From Hermatobates lingyangjiaoensis (taxonomy: Eukaryota; Arthropoda; Insecta; Hemiptera; Hermatobatidae), in assembly GCA_026182355.1 (NCBI GenBank), contig JAPFBL010000237.1:1-64000 (forward strand): a stretch of DNA of 64,000 bases, given 5' to 3'. The position numbers and the translations under genes are program-made. Numbering within the stretch: the stretch's first letter is position 1; every line of letters begins with the position of its first letter. Under the pieces are notes generated by a model. The model had not been told where the DNA came from. It worked only from the letters and a program-made list of their open reading frames with translations, and did not search any database. This document shows positions 11,918-23,103 of this stretch, in pieces.

Positions 11918-12130
11918 ATATGATCAAACCACAATTTGAAATGAGGAAAAAAGTATGTATTTCAACCGTAACAAGCGGTCTTCGTCAAAGTCAAAAACCC
12001 AACTAAGGTTTTCGGTTGAGTTTTTGACTCTGACGAAGACCACTTGTTACGGTTGAAAGATTTTAGTCTTTTTTTTTCCCCATTTCATATTGTTGTTTGG
12101 TCATTCACTTTATTTAACGTGTTTATATGA
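11918..12130. repeat. PLE terminal-repeat hairpin, family A
   Basis: Left arm gatcaaaccacaatttgaa, then aacaagcggtcttcgtcaa; right arm tctgacgaagaccacttgtt, then ttgtttggtcattcac. The short spacer contains the paired caactaaggttttcggttg. Confidence 0.75.
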
Positions 12131-12593
12131 AGTCTTGTATCTATGAATTACTCGTATTATACATACATAATATTATATATGCTGTTTATATTATTAATAA
12201 TTCATTTAAATATTTCAAATCACTCTTTAATACCTAATATGAATACACGGATTTATAGGGTTACAAAAGCTAGATTTATGCCATAAAGGGCACCAGCTAT
12301 GCGGTTTTTCGCTTAATCCAGTGCCTTCTGGTCGGAATTAACCGCAATAATTGAGGGATCGTTAACAAAGTTATATAGAATCAGTATGTCAGTACAAATA
12401 TTCAGAGAACTGCCAAAAACAGAGAAACGATGTTGGTCAGTTTTGAATGTATTTTAAAAAACGATTGCTCCTGCAATTTGAGCAAATCTACCCAACATCT
12501 CTATTTACTGTTCTATTCACTCTAATCCAATACTAGTAGGATGTGAATGTTAGATATTTTATAATATCTTTATTAAAGCTTCACAAATAATAA
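12131..12593. other. Unassigned DNA
   Basis: Positions 12245-12400 are less AT-rich but match nothing I recognise; no convincing frame. Confidence 0.45.
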
Positions 12594-12760
12594 ATATATA
12601 TATATAAAGATTTCACACAAACACGTGAAATAACAATCAATGATCAAACCACAATAAGAAAATGGGAAAACAAGACTAAGATCTTTCAACTGTAACAAGC
12701 GGTCTTCGTCAGAGACAAAAACCCAACTGGAACCCAACTGGAAAAACTCAATCCCAGTAT
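12594..12760. repeat. Single-arm PLE terminal repeat, family A
   Basis: (TA)n, then aagatttcacacaaacacg, gatcaaaccacaataagaaa, caagcggtcttcgtcagag and aaaacccaactgg, without the matching inverted arm. Confidence 0.7.
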
Positions 12761-12809
12761 ATATATATATAAATATATTAAATACAAGGAAAATAAGATA
12801 TAATCAAAG

Positions 12810-12988
12810 CCGCTGACCGTTTCTTCTATGATAATAACAAAGAAATGGGAAGAGACTACTCTCACTTACAGCCTCTCTTCTAGTCAAAACTTCACTGATG
12901 ACGACAACAGCTCGAAATAGTTAAAATTCTGTAGTCTGTTTCCCTTTTTATTCTTTTTTCTGTGTTTCGTGCTTTGTGAATTTAATTT

Positions 12989-13020
<32 letters not shown>
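12810..13020 (+). repeat. PLE-type terminal repeat, family D
   Basis: Contains CACTGATGACGACAACAGC, then TCGAAATAG, then a 3' part ending ctgtgtttcgtgctttgtg and (TA)n at about 12990-13018. Same family as 41140 and 52395 but more diverged. Confidence 0.6.
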
Positions 13021-13023
<3 letters not shown>

Positions 13024-13164
13024 AGCAAAATTACATAAGTAAATAATATTCTATTAAGTTGTTTTTAAGTACTTTTTTTTAATTAACAAATCAGTATTTA
13101 TAGAACATTATATTATTTTCAATTTTTTTTCCATTTTTCTTAAGGTTTTTACATTAGTTTTAAC

Positions 13165-13430
13165 GTCATTCTGAGGTAAAATGGATAAACAACCAAAAGT
13201 CTCCACACAAAAATGAAGTTTTATTTAAGAGTAACAACGCGTTTCGAACACTTTGTGTTCATGATCAGGAAGACAAAGTGTTCGAAACGCGTTGTTGCTG
13301 TTAAATAAAACTTCATTTTTGTGTGGAGACATTTGGTTGTTTATCCATTTTACCACAGTATGAGTAAATACCACACAATTACGGATTGCACAACTAATGA
13401 TTTAGTTCTAACGTAGTGCAATCATTTTTG
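13165..13430. repeat. PLE inverted cassette, family B
   Basis: Arms start and end with ggtaaaatggataaac and gtttatccattttacc. Both contain the core in which the hairpin GAACAC/GTGTTC is followed by GAAACGCG. A family-B copy at 45110-45870 encloses a PLE endonuclease fragment, which identifies this cassette. Confidence 0.75.
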
Positions 13431-13689
13431 TTAAATAACTCATTGTAGGTAAAAAGCTAATGGAATGGTTTCACATATAAAATTTAATCGTATAAACAAC
13501 GCGTTTCGAACACGTAGTGTTTTCTAAGGCATTAATCTAAAAATACAATGCACCAGAGTGTCATATTATACTTATAGGTAAAAAGTAATGATACTAAAAT
13601 AAAATATTTAATATAAAAAGAAGAGTACGAAACCTACGAGTGAGTGTCTCAATTAATAAATTACAATACCAATTATATTATATATATAA

Positions 13690-14060
13690 ATAAAATATAG
13701 ATCGGATTGAAATTTTCAGATCAAAATCAAAAGCAACGTTTCGGTTTTTTAATCCTTTTCATAGCCTACAAAAAAGGATGACAAGAAATGAATAAAACAT
13801 CAACATATAACTAAAACTTTTCTAATTCAAAAACCATTCAAGTTCATAAAAATTTTATTGCTTTTTATTACTTCTACTTGTATATATATTTTTTGTTTTT
13901 TCACAACTGTAATATTCCATTTTGATGTTAGTTATATGTTGATGTTTTATATGATTTCTTGTCATCCTTTGTTTGTAGGCCTATGAAAAAGGTTTTAAAT
14001 AAAACCGAAACGTCGGCATTGAGAGTTTGATTTTGATCCTGGAAAATTGACCGAATCCCG
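13690..14060. repeat. PLE-type inverted cassette, family G
   Basis: Long imperfect inverted repeat. The right arm has ctatgaaaaaggttttaaa, then AAAACCGAAACGTCGG; the left arm has the inverse (caacgtttcggttttttaat). The inner phrase atcaacatataac is inverted in atatgttgatg. (TA)n follows at about 14071-14105. Confidence 0.65.
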
Positions 14061-14073
14061 ATTACATTATACA

Positions 14074-14105
<32 letters not shown>

Positions 14106-14106
<1 letters not shown>

Positions 14107-14330
14107 CGTTAAAACCATAATAAGAAATGAGAAAAAAGACATAAGATCTTTCAATCGTAACAAGCGATCTTCGTCAGAGTCAAATCCCAACTGTCATGGT
14201 TTCAATTGGGATTTGGCTCTGACGAAGATAGTTCGTTATCGTTGAAAGATCTACATCTTTTTTCTTATTTCGTATTCTGGTTTCGATGTTGATTGTTATC
14301 TCACGTGCGAAATTTTGTGTATATATATAT
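14106..14330. repeat. PLE terminal-repeat hairpin, family A
   Basis: Nearly the same as 11170-11380: caagcgatcttcgtcagagt and ctctgacgaagatagttcg, ending gttgattgttatctcacg and a short (TA)n. Confidence 0.72.
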
Positions 14331-14522
14331 ATCAAATTTATATATAACAATAATACGTAAACTACTGGAATAGATGGGATTTAATTTTTGTATTATTCTG
14401 CCATTACAAGAATAGCGGAAGGGAAACATTTCCTTACAGATATGACAACAGATCGTACACTCACATCCTGACCATTCATCCTGATTCCCAATCGTGTCCA
14501 TGCACTCACCGAGGTATCCCAA

Positions 14523-14709
14523 TTATGCGAAGATCCCGCAGAAGACAGGCGGTAGTACCGCCCTGTCTTCCTGCGGTACTCTTCGCTCTTCGCACCTCCT
14601 GATGACGACGATTGTCGAAATATCGATGTGAGTTATGTCTGTGTCTTTCTTTGTGTTTCCTTCGTTTTTTATTTTATTGTAAAAAAAGTCCGCTGGACCG
14701 TTTCTTTTA

Positions 14710-14768
<59 letters not shown>
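14523..14768 (+). repeat. PLE-type cassette, family C, plus (TA)n
   Basis: An internal hairpin (cgcagaagacaggcggtag versus ccgccctgtcttcctgcgg) precedes CTCCTGATGACGACGATTG, then TCGAAATATCGATG, then the 3' phrase gtccgctggaccgtttc. A 55-bp (TA)n closes it at 14714-14768. The frames overlapping it on both strands are repeat-derived. Confidence 0.68.
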
Positions 14769-14774
<6 letters not shown>

Positions 14775-14789
14775 CCAAATTTCCATATA

Positions 14790-15000
14790 TATGTAACACA
14801 GATCAATCAGTCTGTGGTACAACTGACTGGGAATAGGATGGGAGTGTTTACATCTGTTTTGTATTATTTCGCGTGGCCTACTTTCCAGCAATAGCGCGGA
14901 AGGTGGGTACATTTGCCTTCCAATATGAAACAGATGTACACTCCATACCCTAACCCACTTCCATCCTATTCCCAGTCAGTTCTACCACAGACACTCACCC
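14790..15000. repeat. Inverted-repeat element, about 80-bp arms
   Basis: tctgtggtacaactgactgg, then gaataggatgggagtg on the left, and its near-complement (catcctattcccagtcagtt, then ctaccacaga) on the right. An inner pair is acatctgttt/aaacagatgt. No coding content. Confidence 0.75.
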
Positions 15001-15185
15001 GTAGGTTCGTACACTCTCCCTTATTTTATTTTATTTTATACTATAGATAACTCTCTGATGATCTTGTATTTTTTAGTTAATTCCTAAAGAAAAACACTAC
15101 GGGTTCGAAAAACGTTGTTGTTTATACGATTAAATTTTTATATGTGGAGACCATTTCATTAGCTGTTTACCCTACAATTTTTACA

Positions 15186-15490
15186 TTAGATTTATATCTA
15201 CCATTATAAAAAAAAAATCTAAAAAAAAATTTATAACAAAAACCTTAAAAAAATACCTATCTCATTAATAATAAGTAAAGAAAGTAACATAGAAAAATGT
15301 TATTAAACATTATTATATTATAATCATATAGTTATATTTAATAATAGTTACTTTCACTTGTAAACAGTTACGTTTTTTTAAAGAATTTACTTTGTTACTT
15401 TCTTTAATTTTTATTAATGAGGCGGATATTGTTTGAAGGTTTTTGTTGTAATACTGTTTTTGATATGGTTTTTTTTTTATAAAGGTTGAT
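15186..15490. repeat. AT-rich inverted repeat
   Basis: aacaaaaaccttaaaaaaat, then catctcattaata-like sequence at about 15228-15293, recurs inverted at about 15383-15462 (ttaatgaggcggatattg; aaggtttttgttg). Class unknown. Confidence 0.5.
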
Positions 15491-16108
15491 TTAAATCCAA
15501 TGTATAAATGTATTTAATTTAACTATTAGATCCTCTTTTAATCTTCTTATCGATTGAAATTTCCAATTACTTTTTTTTTTACGTTGAGTGCTAAATTCTG
15601 CTTCAATTCAATGGCTATTCTATTGATAGAAAAGTTATCTGGATTTCGTTGCTCAAAGTACTTTTTTGAACACAAAAAAGCACTATGGCTAATTCAGGAA
15701 GGAGTTCATCCATCTTTCCTTTTGGACGGGAGAAAATAATGGTTTCATCTTAGAGGTTTCCTCGAATCAAACCTTCTTAGCAGATTGAATCTGACGCACT
15801 CGGGCTTTATAAAGAGACAAACTAGTTTTCCCATCAAAAAGATAACCAACACAAGAGTTTGGTAAATAATTTTATTGATTCTACTGAATGCAAGAGAATT
15901 GTTAACAATTTCTTTATAAATTCAATGTCAACTGTTTATAGTGTTAAAGCAGTACTTTAACCCAGTACTATGGTAGGAAATGAACATCTGGATGGTTTGT
16001 ACGAGTATATCATTATTAAAGACCCACAAATTATAATGGTAAATTTCGTTCAAAATTTGGTATATAGAAAAACTTTTGCATTTCCTCTTTCATAATTAAT
16101 AGAAAACT
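15491..16108. other. Unassigned DNA
   Basis: A 61-codon frame at 15554-15739 and a stretch near 15850-15960 look less random than their surroundings, but neither shows a domain or splice signals I trust. Confidence 0.4.
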
Positions 16109-16530
16109 CACGAACATATGTTTTCAACACGTACTTGAACCTAATATTGACAAAGGGCAATGTTCGGCCTATGTGCGTTCTCTCGTGGTTCTGTAGAACA
16201 TATGTTTTCAACACGTACTTCAACCTAATATTGGCAAAGGGCAATGTTCGGCCTATGAGCGTTCTCTCGTGGTTCTGTAGAACATATGTTTTCAACACGT
16301 ACTTGAACCTAATATTGACAAAGGGCAATGTTCGGCCTATGTGCGTTCTCTCGTGGTTCTGTAGAACATATGTTTTCAACACGTACTTGAACCTAATATT
16401 GACAAAGGGCAATGTTCGGCCTATGTGCGTTCTCTCGTGGTTCTGTAGAACATATGTTTTCAACACGTACTTCAACCTAATATTGACAAAGGGCAATGTT
16501 CGGCCTGTGTGCGTTCTCTCGTGGTTCTGT
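16109..16530. repeat. 84-bp minisatellite, about five copies, SINE-tail derived
   Basis: The phrase aacatatgttttcaacacg recurs at 16113, 16197, 16281, 16365 and 16449, an exact 84-bp period. Half of each unit (acaaagggcaatgttcggcc, then tatgtgcgttctctcgtgg) matches the 3' body of the local SINE (acaaagggccaatgctcggc). Because 84 is a multiple of three, both strands stay open; these frames are not genes. Confidence 0.92.
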
Positions 16531-16540
16531 CATACAACAT

Positions 16541-16800
16541 TATTTGAGCGACTCATATTTTGTTGTAGCGGACATAATAAAAAAAGTTTCAATTGGAGTC
16601 AATTGAGTTGCTCTTGAAGATGGGAACCAGACGGACCCGAAACCGGTCGAGCTCTACTGAAACTTTACGAGGTATGATGGACATTATTACTAATAATTCT
16701 AACATTAGTAACCTCAGTGGAACTGACCCAATAACTATATTTGACTCATATTTTGTTGTAGCAGACATAATAAAAAAAAAGAGTCAATTGTTTTCAACAA
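16541..16800 (+). repeat. Family J PLE-type unit between 39-bp direct repeats
   Basis: gactcatattttgttgtagc, then ggacataataaaaaaa occurs at about 16549-16588 and again at 16742-16781. Between them is a core GAAACCGGTC preceded by cttgaagatggg, and the phrases acgaggtatgatgg and taacctcagtgg shared with 20731-20960 and 7396-7511. The direct repeats may be the element's own terminal repeats or the host target. Confidence 0.5.
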
Positions 16801-16837
16801 ATGTGACTCTATTGTAAAATAATTGTAATAAATTGAA

Positions 16838-17112
16838 CTGGTAGATCCGGGGTTCAATGCCCACTCTGGCCGTCCATTTATTCACGTAGGAAGTGAAAAA
16901 ATCTGAGAGAGTCGTCTCTCAGAGAGTACGTTTGTTAATCCATTGGTTCCGAGCCTTCATGGTGTCAGTTTCTCGTTAAATATCCCATACTCTAAATATA
17001 CTTGTGTTACGCAAAATTTAGGACTCTCAATGTAGAATTTTCATTGTGTCATAATACAAAGGGCCAATCTTTGGCATATGTGAGTTCTCTCGTAGGATGG
17101 CCACCACAACCA
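16838..17112 (+). mobile_element. tRNA-derived SINE, 5'-truncated
   Basis: Begins within the tRNA head (gaactggtagatccggggtt) and runs through the body (aaatttaggactctcaatg; acaaagggccaatctttgg) to ggccaccacaacc. No CCTAA tail is preserved. Confidence 0.78.
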
Positions 17113-18062
17113 TATCTGACTTAAGGGAAGTCTTGCATTTTTTCAAAATTGATATGAAATTCCATTTTCTTTTAAATATCTTTCTAATAATGAAATGAAT
17201 TAAAAAACGTGGACATTTTTTTTGTAAATGTTTCTTTTATTACTAAAGATGACGCCGTTCAAATCTAATAATGCACTTCTCTTAGTTGACTTTAAAGGGT
17301 TGACTCTGTTATCGCTAGTCTTTTGGTATTTACTAAAATTAGTATATTTAAGGAACAATTGCTTTACATACTCTCAAAGGAATGGCAGACACAAGTAGAT
17401 TCATGTCGTGCTTGAAAAAGGAAGTGTCAATAGCAGAATTCGAAAGACGATCTTTCATCTGGAGTAACAAGCACGCTTCCAATAGTCCACATTTGACTAT
17501 CCGACTGTGATCATATCCCTTTGCCTTTTCCCAGTTCTCAATTTTTTATTTCAACTCTAAAATTCACTAAACTCTTATACATCCTTGATTCTCCTTCTTC
17601 TTGAAGTCTATAATCTGAAGTAGGATGTTTAGAGAAGATGGTTTCTATTTGTATCGACTACTTTCTCATGACATTAACCCGTAGTCAAGCTGCTGATTGT
17701 TTTCATTCATATATTGAATTGCTTTTCTTCATATATGAACTTTTATCATACCCTTACCACAGATACCATTAGCACTTCATAGTTAACCTCTGTAGACTTC
17801 CATATACTATGCAGAAGCTTCGAATGATTTCCAATATTTCCTTGATCAAAGAAACCCTTTAAAGATCTTAAAATTCAAAATTTTATGGCTGGTTTCCAAC
17901 AGAATATTGACATGTGGTTTCATTTTATTGAAGAATACGGCAGGATTTAGATTTGGATTCAAAACCCTTCAAAAAAAAAACATTCTATATCTATATTCTG
18001 AAGATGGTCGCTGGTCAAATGAAACATTCTTATAGTTTCCACAATAGTATTGTAGTCCAATT
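17113..18062. other. Unassigned DNA, less AT-rich
   Basis: Nothing recognised on either strand. Composition is slightly richer in GC than the flanks, so an old transposon is possible, but no motif supports it. Confidence 0.4.
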
Positions 18063-18378
18063 GCAATCCGTAATTGTGTGGTATTTACTCATTCTGAAGT
18101 AAAATGGATAAACAAACAAAAGTCTCCACACAAATGAAGTTTTATTCAACAGCAACAACGCGTTTCGAACACTTTGTGTTCATCATCAGGAAGTTGGTGT
18201 CTTCCATGACACGTCCAACGGGACGGGTTTTCACTGGACCCACCCGTCAGCACCACATCCTTGGTGTCTTCCTAATGAAGAACACAAAGTGTTCGAAACG
18301 CGTTGTTGCTGTTGAATAAAACTTCATTTGTGTGGAAACTTTTGTTTGTTTATCCATTTTACCTCAGAATAATTTTAA
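18063..18378. repeat. PLE inverted cassette, family B
   Basis: gaagtaaaatggataaaca and its inverse frame the cassette. Both arms carry acgcgtttcgaacactttg or its complement with the hairpin-GAAACG core. The centre (cgggttttcactggaccc; ccacatccttgg) also occurs inverted at about 45290-45340 inside the family-B PLE that holds an endonuclease fragment. Confidence 0.8.
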
Positions 18379-19029
18379 TTCAATACATATATATACTAAA
18401 AATGATTTTAAATTGATGCAAAACATCTCTACTTATGTTAAGTTTATTTATCGCAGTAAATTTAATTAGCTAGAGAAATTATGATTTTTGTTTCAATTGT
18501 TGTGAGAGTTAAACCTCTTATTATCAACATTACTGTTCTGTCAGCGCGGTGAGAGGGCGTTGACCCCAGACAGCCAAGACAAAGTATACTAGCTTAAATG
18601 AGGATAATTTACTCCACACTTGAGTAATTTGAACATATAAAATCCCTCAGGGACATCATTATAACCTTTAATTTGAAAAACCATCATCAGTCACGTTTAG
18701 TTTAAAATAAGTTTATTTAAGGTTACTCCATTTTTCTTAGGATTTCAGTTACAGGTTTTTTTTTTTTTTTTATGTATATAACAATAAAATTTGTTATTTT
18801 CCTGTCATGTCAACATATTATTCGTTATTATTTTTAAGTAATAATGATACATCATCAATTTCTATTTGACAGCCGCTTGACGGGTCGAGGTGATTATCCT
18901 TTATAGCTGTACATTTATAAGGGTGTTCACCTCAAACATATTATGTTGTAAGGTGAAGGCTATTTATTAAGAAACAAATCTATTTACGTCAAGTTCACGA
19001 GATAAATTATCTGTCCAAGTATATATATA
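18379..19029. other. Unassigned DNA
   Basis: A T14 run near 18760 and a short hairpin near 18890 (tttatagctgtacatttataa). No gene seen. Confidence 0.45.
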
Positions 19030-19200
19030 CATCGTTATCAGCCTTTGGAGCGATTCACATCTATCCCTGACGACGAAGGACATCGAAATATAGTAGTGAA
19101 TTCAGTAATCTCTTTTCTGTGTGTTCTTTTAAATATTCTAGTATTATATATAATATATATATATATATATTATATATATATATATATATTATATATTTAT
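19030..19200 (+). repeat. PLE-type terminal repeat, family E, plus (TA)n
   Basis: gttatcagcctttggagcga, then catctatccctgacgacgaa, then acatcgaaatatagtag and gtgtgttcttttaaatattc, closed by (TA)n at about 19147-19200. Same family as 37890, 53465 and 56745. Confidence 0.68.
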
Positions 19201-19204
19201 ATTG

Positions 19205-19405
19205 TAGACAGGAAAACGATCCAAAAGGACAACAAACATTTCGTCAGAGTCAAAAACCCAACTGAAGGGTTTTTGACTCTGACGAAGACCGCTTATTACG
19301 GTTGAAAGATCTTAGTCTTGCTTTCCCATTTTCTTATTGCGGTTTGATCATTGATTGTTATTTCACGTGTTTATGTGAAAACTTTTATATATATATATAT
19401 ATATT
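19205..19405. repeat. Chimeric PLE cassette: family F end joined to family A
   Basis: It starts with the family F outer phrase (acaggaaaacgatccaaaag; gacaacaaacatttc) and switches abruptly to the family A hairpin (gtcagagtcaaaaaccc; tttttgactctgacgaag; ttgatcattgattgttattt), ending in (TA)n at 19386-19405. An intact family F start follows immediately at 19406. Confidence 0.65.
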
Positions 19406-19565
19406 GTAAACAGGAAAACGATCCAAAAGGACAACAAACATTTCACGATGAATCAAAAACACAGAACTAAGGAACAAACACACTTACTGTTTCTAATTTT
19501 CGGTTGAACCGTCATCAGGAGAGTTGAGATAGGGACGGTTGGTTACCAGTTGGTCTCCAATTTTT
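19406..19565 (+). repeat. PLE-type terminal repeat, family F
   Basis: attgtaaacaggaaaacgat, then caacaaacatttcacg, then cttactgtttctaattttcg and gttgaaccgtcatcaggag. Confidence 0.6.
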
Positions 19566-19589
19566 TTTTTTACATTTTTATATAATACA

Positions 19590-19805
19590 CTTCCACTAAT
19601 GTCATCGGCGAGCTCGCTAAACACTTGCTACCCTGGCTCCAATTTTGAGAATATAGTGATAATTTTCTTTTACTTAACATTATTCAGGTAATAAATAATA
19701 TATATTTAATTTCAGATGTCTATCTCCACGGGAAATGAGTGAACAAACAAACAAACAAACAAACAAGCAAACAAACAAACAAACAAGCAAACAAACAAAC
19801 AAACT
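19590..19805 (+). mobile_element. Retroposon 3' end with (CAAA)n tail
   Basis: gtcatcggcgagctcgctaa, then ctaccctggctccaatttt, then ttcaggtaataaataatata, then atctccacgggaaatgagtg and a tail of AACA/CAAA repeats (19741-19803). The same order occurs at 39740-39928, so this is a dispersed retroposon end. LINE versus SINE is undecided. Confidence 0.55.
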
Positions 19806-20730
19806 CACGAACTTTATATACATATACAAATTGACAAAGAAATTAACTGTGAAAAACTCTGGTAAAAGTAACGCATCAGTTTTTATTGCTGTGTCACTCC
19901 ACTCAATTATTTAATTACATTGTTTTATGTTATGAAAATACTAAACCATAATAAGTCAAAAGAAACATATCTTCCGAGGGTTGTTGTCAATTTTCTAACA
20001 AACAAGCAATTAACACTCTCATTATAACTGATGAATTGTAATTTCAAGTTCCATTGAAATAAATAAATTCATTAATAGCTAGTCATTTCTGGTAATTGGT
20101 TTAGCAATAGTAAAGTTGAGACCAAGCCACTTGAGTTAGGAATAAAAACATTAGGGAAACACATATTCCCTTGAAGAATCGGCGAGTCACGTAGTTCTCT
20201 ATCATACCCTCAAATCCACCTTCGAAAATGAAAAAATGATAGTCTAAATTTCAATTTTGCGTATAAATTTAAATAAAAAAAAATAATTAATTGTTTTTTA
20301 AAATTAGTTCTAAATTTAATTGGATATCCAATCAGATAGACAAACAGAAATAACGACGAACAGTTTTATTTTAAATAATTTTATCTAATATTTCATTTAT
20401 AAAATATATTATCATTCTACGCAATTTTATATGTATATCTATATTTTAACATTGACTCTATTTATTGATTTTTAAAACAAATAAATTTTTAAGCCATTAA
20501 AATGTTTCATATTTTATCAAGAATAATAATTAATAAGTGCGTAGTAAACAGACAGACACACAGAGAGTATTATATAAATAATTTGGAACGAACCTTCTTA
20601 TATCTTGAGTAGCAACTTTCTGACTTGTAGTCCTCTCGGAAAACAATAGGAATGTAATAACTAAATTGACAATTTTGTTTCTAAAAATACTTTATACAGA
20701 TGTTTTTTAATGTCTCAACTCTATACAGTA
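19806..20730. other. AT-rich DNA, nothing recognised
   Basis: No repeat family or gene identified. Confidence 0.5.
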
Positions 20731-20960
20731 TGATTTACGAGTATATTAGAAATAGGTAAAACCGTCATACCTCGTAAGATGATCATGGAGTTGGAGCGCT
20801 TTTGGACGTTGTCCATCTTCAATCGCAACAAACCTTGCGATGGAGGTTTGTTGCGATCGAAGATGGACGACGTCCGAAAGCGCTCCAACTCCATGATCAT
20901 CTTACGAGGTATGACGGTTATACCTATTTCTAATATAAATCATACTAACCTCAGTGGTAT
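20731..20960. repeat. Near-perfect inverted repeat, family J
   Basis: Arms of about 100 bp around a spacer of roughly 10 nt. The left arm contains cctcgtaagatgatcatgga, then gttggagcgcttttggacg; the right arm contains the inverse with GGACGACGTCCGAAAGCG. The flank taacctcagtggtatt is shared with family J elsewhere. The frame across it is repeat-derived. Confidence 0.8.
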
Positions 20961-21958
20961 TAACAATATGCATGTATCCATACAGTATGTCTAAAAAGTA
21001 GTTAAACGTCATGTGAATAGGTATTTCTTAAAATAAAGGCATGAAATAAGAATGAAACTAATTTATAAGTTTAGATAAAAGGCTATCTAAGACTTTGTGG
21101 TCGGATGCAGAAATTCAGCTTATAAAAGAACAAATATATTTTTGTTGAAGTAACTTCCGCATGGTCTGAAAAATAATGTCAAAGAGGAAATGTTCTATCA
21201 CATACAATTCTATTGAAAAGAATATAAACAAACCTTTGTTAAAGCAGAGAAAACAATGTTTTTTTTTTTTGAAAATCACAATTTATATTTTTAAGAAAAT
21301 AAATATGAAAGAGGCTTTTCTGTTAAGTAAGAGCTTATTCAAGTTTTATAAAAGGTTTATTTATTTTTTTCTTTTTTGTAAAAAGCATTAGTCTTCTGGT
21401 AATCGACATTTTCATTGGATGAAAAACAAATCTCTACAAAGCAGAGGAAGGGAAATTTGAACAAAACTGAGAGTATGGTACTTGAAAACACTTTGGAGGG
21501 TTTTGTGAATAAGCACTCTGATAATACCTCTTGCTGTATTCTCAAATGGATTTAAGAATCTATATTCTTTACGATAGATAGTAAAACTTGAATATTTTGT
21601 CAAGTAATAAATATAAATTAATATGTAATAATAAATTCCAGTTAGACTAAAGCACTCTAATATAATGTTGATAAACAATGTTTTTTATTTGTCTTGTTTA
21701 TCTTGAGATCCTGTTTTCAAAATTAAATTTACTTTATTCTAATTGTCAAATGGGAGTCTACAGAGAATGAGCTCTTCAGTTTAATGTAGGGTGCAGTGTC
21801 GCATGCTAATTTTCATTTATAAGTTAAATAAAAACAATTAAGTCAACCCTCATCTCAGATATTATTCTAATTACTAAATTAATTTTAGAATATATAAATT
21901 ATTATGATTATATAATAACTATATTAATCACTGGGAAACTGACGCACACAGTCTACGG
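20961..21958. other. AT-rich DNA, nothing recognised
   Basis: Overlapping short frames on both strands, none with a recognisable domain. Confidence 0.5.
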
Positions 21959-22256
21959 CAGTGGTTCTCAATAGGGGTGAATTTTGGGTTTTCAGGATGG
22001 AAATTGTGACTACAGTAAGGTTACAGAGTGAGGAAAGCTCTTACAGGTTTTAATTATAAATTACAAAATACTATTTTGCTTGAATTAATATTTGATATAT
22101 TCATCAATAATTGTAATTAGCATTAATTTGTAATTTTATATCATAAGCATAATCAATGTAAAGTTTTGAAAGTGTATATATAATACTTTGGAAAGTAGAG
22201 GGGGTGGGGGAAACAAGTAGAGGGATGCATAGGTCAGACAAGGCTAAGAACCCCTG
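21959..22256. mobile_element. Possible hAT-type MITE
   Basis: The left end CAGTGGTTCTCAA is a typical hAT terminus. At the right, AAGAACCCCTG gives CAGGGGTTCTT on the other strand. A clear 8-bp target duplication is not visible, so the right boundary may be wrong. Confidence 0.45.
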
Positions 22257-22375
22257 CTCCCGTTTAAACACTATACAGGTATACGTCATTTTGAGTTAAG
22301 TCGATCTCAATAATACGTCGGTTTTCAAAATAAAATATATGGAAAAATAAAAATAAAGTTTCCCTTAGATATTGG

Positions 22376-22704
22376 GGGTCAGGCTAGCTCAGTGGTTACG
22401 TGCTCGCCTCAGATCTGATAGGACTGGGGTTCGATCCCCACCTGGCCCTCGATTTATTCATGCGGGAGGTGAATAAATCTGAGCACGTCGTCCCTCGGAG
22501 AAGGACGTTAAACTATCGGTCCCGAGTCTGTACGATGTCAGGTACTAGTTAAAGATGCCTACTCTAAATACACTTGAGTTAGGCAAAATTTAGGACTCCC
22601 ACTGTAGAATCAATCTTCATTGTGTGGTATCACAAAGGGCCAATGCTCGGCCTAGGTGTGTTCCCTTGTGGAACTGCCACTGCATCCTAACCTAACCTAC
22701 CTTA
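22376..22704 (+). mobile_element. tRNA-derived SINE, full length, (CCTAA)n tail
   Basis: The tRNA-like head has ggctagctcagtggttacg (A box) and ggggttcgatccccac (B box). Then come the body (gaataaatctgagcacgtcg; caggtactagttaaagat; taggcaaaatttaggactcc; acaaagggccaatgctcggc), gaactgccactgcatcc and cctaacctaaccta. Good copy for defining the family. Confidence 0.93.
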
Positions 22705-23056
22705 GATATTCAGCTTTTTGTTTGTCAGCTACAAATGTTGTCATCATAATAACACTAGAAATCCATTATAACCAGGAATCACAATGATATTCATTAGAGA
22801 GTATTTTTATCACACTTATGTGTAACTGCAGCAGAATAAATATTTTGAATTCACTTAAAATAAGCAGTTTAGGTGAAAAAAATGTTTTCTAAAAACCGGT
22901 TTTTGGCAAAAAAAACTGTCTTTCCCGTGAGGCATAATTCTTCGCAAATAAATAGGGAACGTATACACTATGGGGTCCACTTTTCTGTAAAATATCAACT
23001 TGATCCATCAAAGATTCTGGACCCTAGCGTGGTAACAAGCAATGCTAACTTACTCA

Positions 23057-23103
<47 letters not shown>

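Larger units (their letters stand above)
13440..15185. repeat. Family B' PLE cassette split by nested insertions
   Basis: The left arm at about 13440-13535 (ttgtaggtaaaaagctaatg; aacaacgcgtttcgaacacg) and the right arm at about 15085-15185 (cactacgggttcgaaaaacg; catttcattagctgtttacc) are inverted partners like the compact cassette at 47628-47865. Between them lie cassettes of families G, A and C and a further inverted repeat, so this appears to be an old element filled by later ones. Confidence 0.5.

Noticed and set aside
16050..16617. 148- and 160-codon frames with 28-residue repeats on opposite strands
   Set aside because: The 84-bp repeat is a multiple of three and lacks stops on both strands; half of it is SINE-derived.
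22376..22450. Functional tRNA gene (A box, B box, pairable ends)
   Set aside because: The tRNA-like part continues directly into the SINE body in every copy, and copies differ in the anticodon region; it is a SINE promoter head.
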